From Microbulbifer mangrovi (GTDB lineage: Bacteria > Pseudomonadota > Gammaproteobacteria > Pseudomonadales > Cellvibrionaceae), in NCBI RefSeq assembly GCF_002009015.1, contig NZ_LZDE01000330.1:1-49173 (forward strand): 49,173 bases of DNA, read 5' to 3'. A program made the translations under genes and the position numbers. Positions 16,119 through 24,862 of the stretch are shown one piece after another. The first letter of the stretch is position 1. Each line of letters opens with the position of its first letter. The notes below the pieces were generated by a model. The model saw nothing but the letters and a program-made list of their open reading frames with translations, searched no databases and was not told where the DNA came from.

Positions 16119-18209
16119 TTAGAAAACGAAACGGATATCCGCATACAGGCTGCGGGGCTCGCCAATAAAGTAGCGATCGCCACCGCCGAGGCTGGAATAG
16201 TCGGCGCGCTCGGCGTAATCCACATTGGCCAGGTTCTCCACCCGGATACCCAGGCTGGTGGCCTCTCCCAGGGACTGTCGCAAGCGCAGGTGTAGCAGAT
16301 CGTGCCCTGCGTAGCGGTGCACGTTTTCGATATCCGTGTAATAGCTGCCCGTATACTGCCACTGCAGGGTGAACTGGGTGGTTTGGTACGGTCGCCAGTT
16401 CAGGCGCAGGTTGTGCAGGTTGTGGGGCGCAGTATCGATATCGTTGCCGCGGCTGTCGATCAGCCCGGAGCCCGGTGCGCTGACATCGTGGGTGTAGCGG
16501 TGGCGGGCGAAGGTGCCGGCGAATCCCAGCTCCCATTGATTGGACAGTGCCCACTGTACTTCATACTCCAACCCGAAATGCCGACTGCCGCCGCCGCCGA
16601 GGTTCAGTCGCTCGGAGGACTGGAACACCACATCCTCCTTTTCCATGTAAAAGCCGGTCAGGCTATAACGAAACGGCGCGTCCCAGCGACGCAGGCCGAG
16701 CTCGATACTGTCGATGGATTCCGGATCCAGGTCTGCGCGCATCTGGCCGTTCTGCAGGCGATACAGTTCGCTGGCCTGGGGCGCACGAAAGCCGTGCGCC
16801 AGACGCAGGGACCCGTTCAGGTCCGCGGAAAACTCGTGTATCAGGCTGGCATTGATGGAAACACTGGTGAAGTTGTCGCGGCGATCTTCGGGGCGGGTGT
16901 AGCGGCAGCCCACCGCACCGGTGAAGCTGCTGACACACAGGCCACCGCTGTCGGTGGTATCGCCGCTGCGCATGCGGTTGTCGTAGTCGTACCGCAGGTG
17001 CTCAATACGGCCGCCGAGGGTTACGCGCGTTGCGTCGGTGATGGCCTTTTCAGCCTGCGCAAAGCCGGCGGTGAGTACCGCATTAACCCGATAGTCATAC
17101 TGCTTGCCTGCGGGAAATACCGAGAACCCCCCGTCCTGAGTCTGGCGCAGCCAGGCGTCGGTGAACTCGAGGTCGACACCGCCGGTCATATCCAGGGTCT
17201 CACTGGCGGCGTAGCGATAAGCGCTCCGCAGCCCCAGCCCACGCTGGCCGTTTTCCTCCAGGGGGGTGCCCGGCAGAAAGTGCATCAGAAACGCCATGTC
17301 CGTATAGCGGGCATAGGGTGTGATCTGCAGTGAGCTGCCGTCGGGAAGCGACTTTTCCAGCCGCACCTGGGCGCGGGCAGACTGGCTATCGCGGAACGCT
17401 TCCGGGTTGGGGTTTTCCCGTTTGCGATCTGCATTTTTGAAGGCATCTTTGCCGGTAACATAGCCGGCAGTCTCCTGGTTCAGGTTGCTCAGGCTTAGCA
17501 GAGTGCGGCTGGACCAGCCCGACCATTGCCCGTCGTGACGTAGTCGCATTTTCTGCTGGTCAAAGCCGGAATTTTCCTTAAAGCCGCCGTCGCGAGCACC
17601 GTTAAAACTGATGCGGTAGCCGCCCTGCGAGTCTCCGCGGCTGTGCCCGAGGCTCACCCGTGCGTAATCATTGGCGCCTCCCTCCAGTGCCAGCGAGGAT
17701 TCCCCGCCGTCTGTCGGCGGCCGGCTCAGGATATTGATCACGCCGTGCTGGGCGTCTGATCCGTACAGCACACCGCCCGGACCGCGCAGCACCTCGATAC
17801 GCTGCGCCTGCTCAAAGTTGCCATCGAACAGCTGATTGACGTTGCAGAAGCCGATGCCGCGCAACGGAATTCCTTCTTCGGTAATTGCAAAAGCACCGCA
17901 GCTGCCGGCTCCGGTCAGTACCGGTGAGCGGATCGCGATCAGGCTCTCCTGACCATTGCCGCGGCTGATCAGCGCACCCGGTACCGAGGCCAACGCCTGG
18001 CTTGGATGAATGGGGCTGATTGTCAGCAACGCATCCAGGTTAACACTGGTGAGGGATTCGGCGAGCTCGCTGCGCGGCCGCGGTTCCCGGGTACCGGTGA
18101 CGGTCAGCTGTTCCAGCCGCTCCGATTCGGAAAGCCTGCCTGCTGCGTTCGCGCCACCAGCTGCGGCCAATAGCCCTGTGGCGAAGAGGGTTTGATGGAA
18201 GCGATTCAT
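16119..18209 (-). CDS. TonB-dependent outer-membrane receptor
   Basis: This is a 696-residue outer-membrane active transporter energised by TonB-ExbB-ExbD. It has a signal peptide cleaved near ANA (residue 22) and a TonB-box-like EQLTVTGT at residues 33-40. The plug domain runs to about residue 165 with RIEVLRGPGGVLYGSDAQHGVINI. A 22-stranded barrel follows, ending in an aromatic C-terminal residue (ADIRFVF). The plug has a cysteine pair (C104 and C122, in GAGSCGAF and GFCNVNQLF), and a second pair lies in an extracellular-loop region (GGLCVSS, VGCRYTRP). Substrate unknown; no Fur box was convincingly seen. It lies between two paralogous repeat lipoproteins, convergent with one and divergent from the other, which suggests a shared surface process. 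Confidence 0.92.
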   Translation of the reverse strand: MNRFHQTLFATGLLAAAGGANAAGRLSESERLEQLTVTGTREPRPRSELAESLTSVNLDALLTISPIHPSQALASVPGALISRGNGQESLIAIRSPVLTGAGSCGAFAITEEGIPLRGIGFCNVNQLFDGNFEQAQRIEVLRGPGGVLYGSDAQHGVINILSRPPTDGGESSLALEGGANDYARVSLGHSRGDSQGGYRISFNGARDGGFKENSGFDQQKMRLRHDGQWSGWSSRTLLSLSNLNQETAGYVTGKDAFKNADRKRENPNPEAFRDSQSARAQVRLEKSLPDGSSLQITPYARYTDMAFLMHFLPGTPLEENGQRGLGLRSAYRYAASETLDMTGGVDLEFTDAWLRQTQDGGFSVFPAGKQYDYRVNAVLTAGFAQAEKAITDATRVTLGGRIEHLRYDYDNRMRSGDTTDSGGLCVSSFTGAVGCRYTRPEDRRDNFTSVSINASLIHEFSADLNGSLRLAHGFRAPQASELYRLQNGQMRADLDPESIDSIELGLRRWDAPFRYSLTGFYMEKEDVVFQSSERLNLGGGGSRHFGLEYEVQWALSNQWELGFAGTFARHRYTHDVSAPGSGLIDSRGNDIDTAPHNLHNLRLNWRPYQTTQFTLQWQYTGSYYTDIENVHRYAGHDLLHLRLRQSLGEATSLGIRVENLANVDYAERADYSSLGGGDRYFIGEPRSLYADIRFVF

Positions 18210-18370
18210 CGCTGTGCGGTTCCTGTTGTTGCTCTGGTTCCCGCCGGGGAAATGTCGCTATTGTACGGGATATCCGGGCTGAGCAGTGGGTAGGCGAAAG
18301 TGGCGTTGTTTTGCTTTTTTAAAACAGCTTTTCCTTTGAGTCGCTCATTGCCTGGATGCATTTCCTTTAC

Positions 18371-18421
18371 ATTCCCCGGGGCGGTTGTTATCAATAATTG
18401 CGGTGCATGTATTCCCCGGGG
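18371..18421. promoter_or_regulatory. Two CCCCGGGG sites 40 bases apart in a divergent promoter region
   Basis: The 11-base sequence ATTCCCCGGGG occurs at 18371-18381 and again at 18411-18421. Each copy contains the perfect palindrome CCCCGGGG. Exactly 40 bases, close to four helical turns, separate them. They lie between the divergent TonB receptor and lipoprotein B genes, so a co-regulating protein could bind both on one DNA face. The binding protein is unknown. Confidence 0.4.
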
Positions 18422-18501
18422 GATTCGAATTATCAACCGGGATACTTGTTTACTGGATGAGTTGTTTATCGGGATGGTTGTATAACGACAAGGAGATACC
18501 C

Positions 18502-20409
18502 GTGGCCACACTGTTTTCTACAGGACTTATTGCTCCATTACGCCCGTACATTGCGGTGCTTTTTTGCCTGTTGCTATGCGCCTGTGGCTCGGGCGGATCC
18601 TCCGATGCAGGCGGGAGTCTCGATTCAGGTTCCAGCAGCTCCGGCGGGGGCGGTACCGGTGAGGAAACCCAGGGCGTATTTAACGGGGCAAAAATCAGCG
18701 GCCTTTTTTATCAGACTCCAAGTTTTTCCGGGTTTATCGAAGCCGATGGCGTCTTCCGTTATCGGGATGGAGAAAATGTACGGTTTGCACTCGGCGGTAT
18801 CGAATTGGGTTCGGCACGGGGCGAGCCGCAACTGAACCTGTTTGACCTCGCGGGATCGCAGCCTATTGTCGACGAGCAGGCACTGCGGGCAGAACTGGAA
18901 AACCGTGCGCGCGTCACCGCACTGGACCGCGTGGCAAACATGGCCATCTTACTCGCGACACTGGATCGCGATCGCGATTTGAGTAATGGTATTGACCTCT
19001 CCGGCTGGAATAGCGAACTGGCGGATTACCAGGTCGATTTTGAATTTGATCTTTTTAGTTTCCCGCAGCAACGCAGCCTGAATGCGCTGACCACCATCCG
19101 CACTGCCTTTGCTATCGACTACGAAGTACCGCTAGCGGCGCCATTGCTTTTCCTTTACGAATCTCTGGACCTTACCGTGAGTGCACACCTGCCGGTGCGG
19201 GAAGCCATGGATACCGGTGACGACGGCAGTGTGGAACACTCGAGCGAGACCAGGTACAACGATTTCGGGTTGGCGGAGGAGGTGCGCCGGACACAAATTC
19301 CCGGCAATGGGGAAACCTGGAAGCAGCTGCTCGCCTATACCTATGACCGCGAGGGACGCTTGCTGCGATTGCATTCCGAGAACGATAGCGATGGTGACGA
19401 TCTTGTCGACTACCAGAATGTGCGTGAATACCGTTTCGAAAGTAATAATGGCTTGTTGATCGAGAGTTCCAGCGAAACCGGGAACCCTGAGCTGGATGAG
19501 CGCGCGGTTTGGCGCAATCAATACGATAGTGGCGGCAATCAAACCCTGTCGGCCTATGAACAAACGGAACCACACCCAATCATTGGACAGGTTAAACGAA
19601 CCAAGTCGATTGTTACCCGCTATACCGGTGACGGACTGGTGCGTGATATCGAAGAAGAAAGCGAAATGGATGGGGATGGACGCCCGGATTATCGTCAGCG
19701 TATTGAGTATGGTTATTCCGCCGCGGGACTGAAAACTTCCTCGCTCACGACACTAGATGGTGGCAGCGATGAACCGGATGGCATGATTGAGCGACGTACC
19801 GACACTAGCTATCAGTACGACAGCAACGACAGATTGATTCGCGAAGAGCAGCGCACGGACGGTCAGGGTGATGGCGTGGTGGACAGTGCGTTCATTACTC
19901 GCAAGCGCTACGACAATCGTGGCTTACTGATTGAGGAAACCCGGGAGTCTGATCGCTACGCGGATGGCAGTGTCGAATCGCGGCAGAGCATATTCTACAG
20001 CTACGATGCCAGCGGAAACCGCACGCGTCAGGAGATGCGTTTTGACGGTGATGTCGATGGCAATCCGGAGCAAACTTCCATTACCGAGTACAGTTACAAC
20101 AGCTACGGCCAATTACTGCTCACGCAAAACCGCACTTTCTTCAGCGATGGAACCACGGATAGAGAGCATAGTGACCGCCGTACTTATGGTGATTTCGGGG
20201 AAATGCTGAGCCGGCGTACCGAGAGCAGCGGGAGCAGTTACATCCTTGCTGACACCCCCGTGGTGCAGCGCTGGAGTTATCAGCAGATAGACAATGGTCT
20301 GCGTTACCTGATTGATCACTACCGGCAGATGGGGGCGCCGGCGTCACTGTCCACTGGCACTTGTAGCGGAATATCTTACGGCGGTGGCTATATCATCTGC
20401 GGAAACTGA
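18502..20409 (+). CDS. Repeat-containing lipoprotein B (paralogue of lipoprotein A)
   Basis: This is a 635-residue predicted lipoprotein that matches lipoprotein A in architecture along its length. The GTG at 18502 has AAGGAG six bases upstream, as in A. A signal segment ends in LLLCAC (C28), followed by a Gly/Ser linker. The N-terminal domain (about 55-120) has SFSGFIEADGVFRYRDGE and FALGGIELGS. About ten 31-residue repeats run from roughly residue 277 to 577, again pairing YD-like strands (SYQYDSNDRL, EYSYNSYGQL) with acidic DG loops (DSDGDDLVD, DGQGDGVVD). The end cap DNGLRYLIDHYR matches A, followed by a short tail with two cysteines. Both proteins are probably outer-membrane or surface proteins. 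The function is unknown; a binding partner of the adjacent receptor is my inference. Confidence 0.75.
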   Translation: MATLFSTGLIAPLRPYIAVLFCLLLCACGSGGSSDAGGSLDSGSSSSGGGGTGEETQGVFNGAKISGLFYQTPSFSGFIEADGVFRYRDGENVRFALGGIELGSARGEPQLNLFDLAGSQPIVDEQALRAELENRARVTALDRVANMAILLATLDRDRDLSNGIDLSGWNSELADYQVDFEFDLFSFPQQRSLNALTTIRTAFAIDYEVPLAAPLLFLYESLDLTVSAHLPVREAMDTGDDGSVEHSSETRYNDFGLAEEVRRTQIPGNGETWKQLLAYTYDREGRLLRLHSENDSDGDDLVDYQNVREYRFESNNGLLIESSSETGNPELDERAVWRNQYDSGGNQTLSAYEQTEPHPIIGQVKRTKSIVTRYTGDGLVRDIEEESEMDGDGRPDYRQRIEYGYSAAGLKTSSLTTLDGGSDEPDGMIERRTDTSYQYDSNDRLIREEQRTDGQGDGVVDSAFITRKRYDNRGLLIEETRESDRYADGSVESRQSIFYSYDASGNRTRQEMRFDGDVDGNPEQTSITEYSYNSYGQLLLTQNRTFFSDGTTDREHSDRRTYGDFGEMLSRRTESSGSSYILADTPVVQRWSYQQIDNGLRYLIDHYRQMGAPASLSTGTCSGISYGGGYIICGN

Positions 20410-20434
20410 TCTCGCCACGAGCATCGCGTCGCGA

Positions 20435-20472
20435 CAAATAAAAAGAGGCCCACAGGGGCCTCTTTTTATTTG
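20435..20472. terminator. Bidirectional intrinsic terminator
   Basis: A 17-bp perfect stem is formed by CAAATAAAAAGAGGCCC and its complement around a 4-base loop. The outer part supplies a T-tract on both strands. It lies between the convergent ends of lipoprotein B and ndh and can terminate both. Confidence 0.92.
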
Positions 20473-20494
20473 TTGGTAAAGGTGCACATCGGAT

Positions 20495-21805
20495 TCAGTG
20501 CATTTTCAGGCGCGGCTTCACAAAGCGGTTAGCCTGTCCGATCAGGTACAGCAGCATGGCCTTGGGCCAGCCGTGCAGGGCTGCGAGGTGCATGCGGTAG
20601 AGAGAGCGGTAGGCGAGCCCGGCGAGACGTCCCTCGATGGTCAGGCTGCCTTTGACCAGGCCGCCCATCAAACTGCCCACTGCATCGAACTTTGACAGGG
20701 ATACCAGTGAACCGCGGTCTTTGTAGGTAAACGGCTGCAGCTCCGCATCGGGGTTCTCTACCAGTGCGATCAGGTTTTCGCGGGCGGTCTTCGCCATCTG
20801 TTGTGCGGCCTGGGCCCGCGGCGGCACCTTGTGCTCTGCAGAGTCAATGCAACCGGCACAGTCGCCGAGGGCGAAAATATTCGGGTCACTTTTACTGCGC
20901 AGAGACGCTTCCACTTCAATCTGGTTCTGGCGATTGACGCTGAGGCCATCCATGTCGCGCAGGAAGTCCGGTGCTTTTACGCCGGCGGCCCACACCCGGA
21001 TAGCCGCGGGAATTTCCTCGCCGTCGCGGGTCACAAATCCCGTGCCGGTGGCTTCGGCCACCTGGGTGCCGGTGAGAACCCGCACACCGAGGTTGGACAG
21101 TTCCTTCTGTGAGCTGTTGCCGAGCCTCGCCGGAAGGGCGGGCAGCAGGTGCGGACCTGCTTCGATCAGGGTGACCTTGAGATCGCCGTTTTTAATGCGC
21201 CCGTAGTGCCCCATCTCGTGCACCGCATCCACCAGCTCTGCGGCCAGCTCCACGCCAGTGGCGCCGCCGCCGACAATGGCGATGGCCACATTCTCGGCGA
21301 CGCGGCTTTCCAGCTGCAGGAACTGGTCCAGCAGGCGGGTGTGGAATTTCTGTGCCTGCTCGGCGCTGTCCAGGAACTGGCAGTTTTCGCGCACCCCGGG
21401 CGTATTGAAGTCATTGCTCTGACTGCCGAGGGCAAATACCAGGTAGTCATATTCCAGCTTGCGCGGCGGTACCAGCGGTTGTCCGTCTTCACTGCACACT
21501 TCAGCAAGTTCGATGGTTTTTGCTGCGCGATCAATTCCCTGCAGGCTGCCCAGCTCAAACTGGAAGCCGTTGGCGCGGGCGTGGACCTGGTAATTCAACG
21601 CGTCGAGGCTGGAGTCCAGTGCGCCGGTGGCGACCTGGTGCAGCAGCGGCTTCCAGATATGGGTACGTTTTTTATCGACCAGGGTGATTTCTGCCGCGGG
21701 CGTTTTATTGCGGCGATGAAAGTGTTTGAAAGAGAAGTGACGGCCGAGACTGGTGGCCAATTGCAGACCGCCGGCACCACCGCCGACAATTACGATTTTC
21801 TTCAT
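20495..21805 (-). CDS. ndh: Type II NADH dehydrogenase (NDH-2)
   Basis: This is a 436-residue FAD enzyme that passes electrons from NADH to quinone at the inner-membrane surface without pumping protons. The FAD-binding motif IVGGGAGGLQLA is at the very N-terminus. The NADH-binding motif AIVGGGATGVELAAEL lies near residue 180, and the second FAD motif IFALGDCAG near residue 310. The C-terminal region has hydrophobic/amphipathic segments (LHGWPKAMLLYLIG) that anchor NDH-2 to the membrane. A leader with three small tandem hairpins precedes the start. Upstream on the same strand lies the FAD/SelD fusion, 250 bases away, so they are probably separate units. Confidence 0.93.
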   Translation of the reverse strand: MKKIVIVGGGAGGLQLATSLGRHFSFKHFHRRNKTPAAEITLVDKKRTHIWKPLLHQVATGALDSSLDALNYQVHARANGFQFELGSLQGIDRAAKTIELAEVCSEDGQPLVPPRKLEYDYLVFALGSQSNDFNTPGVRENCQFLDSAEQAQKFHTRLLDQFLQLESRVAENVAIAIVGGGATGVELAAELVDAVHEMGHYGRIKNGDLKVTLIEAGPHLLPALPARLGNSSQKELSNLGVRVLTGTQVAEATGTGFVTRDGEEIPAAIRVWAAGVKAPDFLRDMDGLSVNRQNQIEVEASLRSKSDPNIFALGDCAGCIDSAEHKVPPRAQAAQQMAKTARENLIALVENPDAELQPFTYKDRGSLVSLSKFDAVGSLMGGLVKGSLTIEGRLAGLAYRSLYRMHLAALHGWPKAMLLYLIGQANRFVKPRLKMH

Positions 21806-21821
21806 GGCAGAGATTTCCTGT

Positions 21822-21893
21822 AGAGCTAAAAAATTGTGCTCTTCGCGCGCCCGTGCACTGCCGGAGGTCTGACTCCGGGTCGACAGGTGTCGA
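21822..21893 (-). promoter_or_regulatory. Three tandem hairpins in the ndh leader
   Basis: In the minus-strand leader of ndh, three stems follow in series: TCGAC/GTCGA (21880-21893), CCGGAG/CTCCGG (21861-21878) and AGAGC/GCTCT (21822-21842, with an A/T-rich loop). Each is short (5-6 bp), and the last ends 16 bases before the start codon. They could affect mRNA stability or translation. No known riboswitch class is recognised. Confidence 0.35.
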
Positions 21894-22055
21894 AAATAAT
21901 TACTGATCGGGCGGCGGTCTCTGTGAAGACGCGTTCGGGAAAGCTACATTGCCTCTCCCTTAATTCTATGCGCGCAATACTAACGCACTCAGCCTGTTTG
22001 GCAACGGCCAGTTGGTTTCAACCGTAAGGGTTTTGTGGATAGCGGTAAGCGTAGG

Positions 22056-24437
22056 TCAGGAAATCAGCTCACTGTAGCGATTGGCCATTTTCTTCCAGTC
22101 ACCACTTTGTGTCAGGTGCACTGGCTGTGGGGCGTAGGGGAGCTGATCCCGGTCTTCCGGCAGCTCGTCCACAAATCCGATGACGCTGGCGTGGCGACAG
22201 CCTGCAGCGTGCAGTGCGGCCACACAGCGCTCGGCGGCTTCCGCCGGCACCGAAGCCAGCAGGCCGCCGCAGACCTGAGGGTCCACCAGCAGCGGCAGCA
22301 GAGGGGCAGCACGCCACGCTGTGGGGTTCTGCAGCGCTGCATATGTACGGGTGTTGTGCTGGTGCAGGCTGGAGAGCAGGCCGCGCTCTGCGCAGTAAGT
22401 TGCGCCGGGCAATAATGGCAGTGCATCGGCAAACAGACTGGCGCCGAGATCCGCCTGGTACTGGCCGCTGGAGGGTTCCACTCGCTGCGGGCTGACCCGG
22501 TCGCTGCGCCACTGCAGCATTTCCAGCAAATGGCCCAGCAGCCCGTACCCACTGATGCCGGTGATGGCACTGGCGCGATTGCCGGCGAAGATCTCCGCTG
22601 CGGTAGAGTTGCTTTGCAGCATCATTTCCAGGGCCTGCTGCAGCCAGCGGCCGCGGGCCTTGCCGTGACGTTCGGCCGCGAGCAGCACGCCGGTGCCAAT
22701 CGGCTTAGAAAGGATCAGGCAGTCTCCTGCACGTATGCCCGATTTCCCCAGTAATTGCTGTCGCTCCGCGGCACCACTCACCGTAAGACCCAATTGCAGC
22801 TCGGTACCTTCGAAGGTGTGCCCACCACTCAGCGTGCAGTGGTGCTGGTTCAGTTCGCGCACGGCCCCATCGAGAATCTGTTGCAGGTCGCGCACTGCCA
22901 GCTCCGGGGCCGCGGTTGGCAGGGTGACCAGCGCCTGTGCCGCCACTGGCTGGGCCTGGGCTGCGAGTACATCCGTGAGCGTATGCAGTGCCGCCAGGCG
23001 CCCGAACAGCCACGGGTCGGAGACGGGGGCGCGCATCTGTTGTGAGCGCTGTACCAGCCACTGTCCCGCGGGCAGTTGCGGTGTTACGGGTTGCTCAGAG
23101 TGGCCAGGACCTGTAGCCGGTTGCGAGGGCAGTCTGGCGAGTGTCCGCTCGAGGATATCATTGCTGATACGGGCGCCTGTACCACCGCCCTGTAGGCCTG
23201 CCACCGAGATGTTATTACGCTGTTCCAGCCCCCTGGGTTGTGGTCGCAGCAGTTGGCGTAGTAGAGAGGGTGCGGGTTGTCGCACACCGACCGGCAATGT
23301 ACTGAAACGCTGCATAAAATTGCGTTCGCGCTGGTCTTTCCAGTGCCACAGGGCACTGCTGACCATGGAAAAACCGCCGCGACAGGCAAGGGCTCGGTGA
23401 TTGCCGCAGGTCACCAGATGGAGCAAGTGCCGGCGCGCTTGATAGGGCTTAAGAGGTTGTTCCAGCAGGGTGGCGCGCAAGTTGTGGTAAAGCGTAGGTC
23501 CCTGGTGCAGAGCAGCACTGGCAGATTTGTTTGTGTTAGCACTGGCTGCGGATGCTTTTACCAGGCTGGCCACGTCTCCGGTGGCGAAGATATATGGATG
23601 TCGCTCGGCGCGCAGGTATTCGTCTACCTGCACAAACCCCTGGCCATCCAGTGCCAATCCGGATTGGCTCAACCATGGCGGGGCGCCAGCCTCGGTACAC
23701 AGCAATATCTTGTCCATGGGAAGAAACTGCCCGTCATCACTGTGCACACCGCTGTGGGTGATCTCCGCAACCCGCCAGTTGCGGTGGGGGTGAATATTGA
23801 GACGGTTGAGCTCCCGTGCAATCAGCCTGCGGGTCAGTAGCGGGTAATCCTCGGGCAGCTTGTTACCCGCGTGCAGCAGATGTATTTCTACCCTGCCACT
23901 GTAAACGGGTTCCTCCAGGGCCGAGGATATGGCCATGGCCAGTTCACAGCCGCCGAGACCGCCGCCCACTACGCCGAGACGCAGCGGCTGGTGTTCAGTC
24001 TGGATCTGTTGCTTCAGTTGTTCCCAGTAACGGTGGAAGTGGCCGATGGGTTTGACCGGTATGGCGAGCTCTGAGCCGGGAAGTTTGCGGCACGGAGTGG
24101 CGCCGATATCCAGGGATAACAGGTCGAACTCCAGGTCCGGTCGTCCAAGCAGGGAAACTGTGCGTTCTGCCGGATCGATCTGGTGCGCACATGCCTGGAT
24201 AAAGCGGGCGCCGGCGGCGCGACAGAGGCGCGGAAGGTCGATATGGATATCGCTAGCGCCATAATGACCGGCAATCATCCCGGGAAGCATTCCGGCGTAG
24301 GCGCTCTGTACCTGGGGGGAAACGAGAGTCAGGCGTACCCCGGGCAGGGGGTTCTTGGCCCACAGTTGCAGAAGAATCGCATGACTGTGTCCGCCGCCGA
24401 TCAGCACGATGTCCTGATAATGTGGGTGTTCCCGCAT
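22056..24437 (-). CDS. FAD-dependent oxidoreductase fused to a degenerate SelD domain
   Basis: This is a 793-residue fusion. Residues 1-390 form an NDH-2-like FAD/NAD(P) oxidoreductase (VLIGGGHSHA, YAGMLPG, VVGGGLGGCELA, IFATGDVAS). Residues 405-793 resemble selenide, water dikinase, which makes selenophosphate from selenide and ATP. Such fusions are known in bacteria. The SelD half keeps fold motifs (LSGGHTFEG, LSKPIGTGVLLAA, GYGLLGHLLEML, DPQVCGGLLAS), but key residues are changed. The catalytic Cys-Gly-x-Lys-type motif (GGCGAKV in relatives) is GGGTGAR (417-423). The TDVTGFG metal-binding Asp is Gly627. The early metal Asp of the VDFFR motif appears as SQQMR (465-469). It is therefore unlikely to be an active selenophosphate synthase. 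It is transcribed alone, divergent from the giant AsmA-like gene. Confidence 0.88.
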   Translation of the reverse strand: MREHPHYQDIVLIGGGHSHAILLQLWAKNPLPGVRLTLVSPQVQSAYAGMLPGMIAGHYGASDIHIDLPRLCRAAGARFIQACAHQIDPAERTVSLLGRPDLEFDLLSLDIGATPCRKLPGSELAIPVKPIGHFHRYWEQLKQQIQTEHQPLRLGVVGGGLGGCELAMAISSALEEPVYSGRVEIHLLHAGNKLPEDYPLLTRRLIARELNRLNIHPHRNWRVAEITHSGVHSDDGQFLPMDKILLCTEAGAPPWLSQSGLALDGQGFVQVDEYLRAERHPYIFATGDVASLVKASAASANTNKSASAALHQGPTLYHNLRATLLEQPLKPYQARRHLLHLVTCGNHRALACRGGFSMVSSALWHWKDQRERNFMQRFSTLPVGVRQPAPSLLRQLLRPQPRGLEQRNNISVAGLQGGGTGARISNDILERTLARLPSQPATGPGHSEQPVTPQLPAGQWLVQRSQQMRAPVSDPWLFGRLAALHTLTDVLAAQAQPVAAQALVTLPTAAPELAVRDLQQILDGAVRELNQHHCTLSGGHTFEGTELQLGLTVSGAAERQQLLGKSGIRAGDCLILSKPIGTGVLLAAERHGKARGRWLQQALEMMLQSNSTAAEIFAGNRASAITGISGYGLLGHLLEMLQWRSDRVSPQRVEPSSGQYQADLGASLFADALPLLPGATYCAERGLLSSLHQHNTRTYAALQNPTAWRAAPLLPLLVDPQVCGGLLASVPAEAAERCVAALHAAGCRHASVIGFVDELPEDRDQLPYAPQPVHLTQSGDWKKMANRYSELIS

Positions 24438-24862
24438 GTTCTGTTACCTGCCTGTTTCACCGATACCTGTCGATGTACCGAGATCTTTGTAGGGCATGCC
24501 GCCGTTTACTGACTGTGACCCGCCTGCGGGGCCATTTACGTCACCGTCGCTGCGTCAATGGCGCCTGTGACAACCGGGCTAACGTTGTCGATTGAATTAC
24601 GCGTTTCTGTCTGTGAATTGTTCGAAATATAAACAGTGTAATGGCGTCCCGAGGAATAGCACGGCCGTGCCGCTGGGTTTGGGGCGTTGTGGCGCGAAAT
24701 TATTGGAGTGACAGGGCTTGGGCCCTGCGCCGCCGAATAAAAATAGTCAGATGTCGGATTCGACGACATCCGCCCGCAGCGCACTGGTCTTTACTGTAGG
24801 AAGCGCGCAGTTTCCGAATTCACAATAGCGGCTGCGCGAAATTCTTTGTGCGCCGAGTATAG
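24438..24862. other. Divergent intergenic region with three palindromes, 425 bases
   Basis: No gene was found. The region separates the SelD fusion (minus) from the AsmA-like gene (plus) and must hold both promoters. It contains a perfect 12-base palindrome GCACGGCCGTGC (24659-24670), a hairpin CAGGGC/GCCCTG with a 4-base loop (24712-24727) and a hairpin GATGTCG/CGACATC with a 7-base loop (24750-24770). None is followed by a clear T-tract. They are candidate operators or leader structures. Confidence 0.4.

Noticed and set aside
18385..18410. Possible Fur box near TTATCAATAATTG upstream of lipoprotein B and the TonB receptor
   Set aside because: It matches only part of the 19-base Fur consensus and lacks its symmetry, so iron regulation is not claimed.
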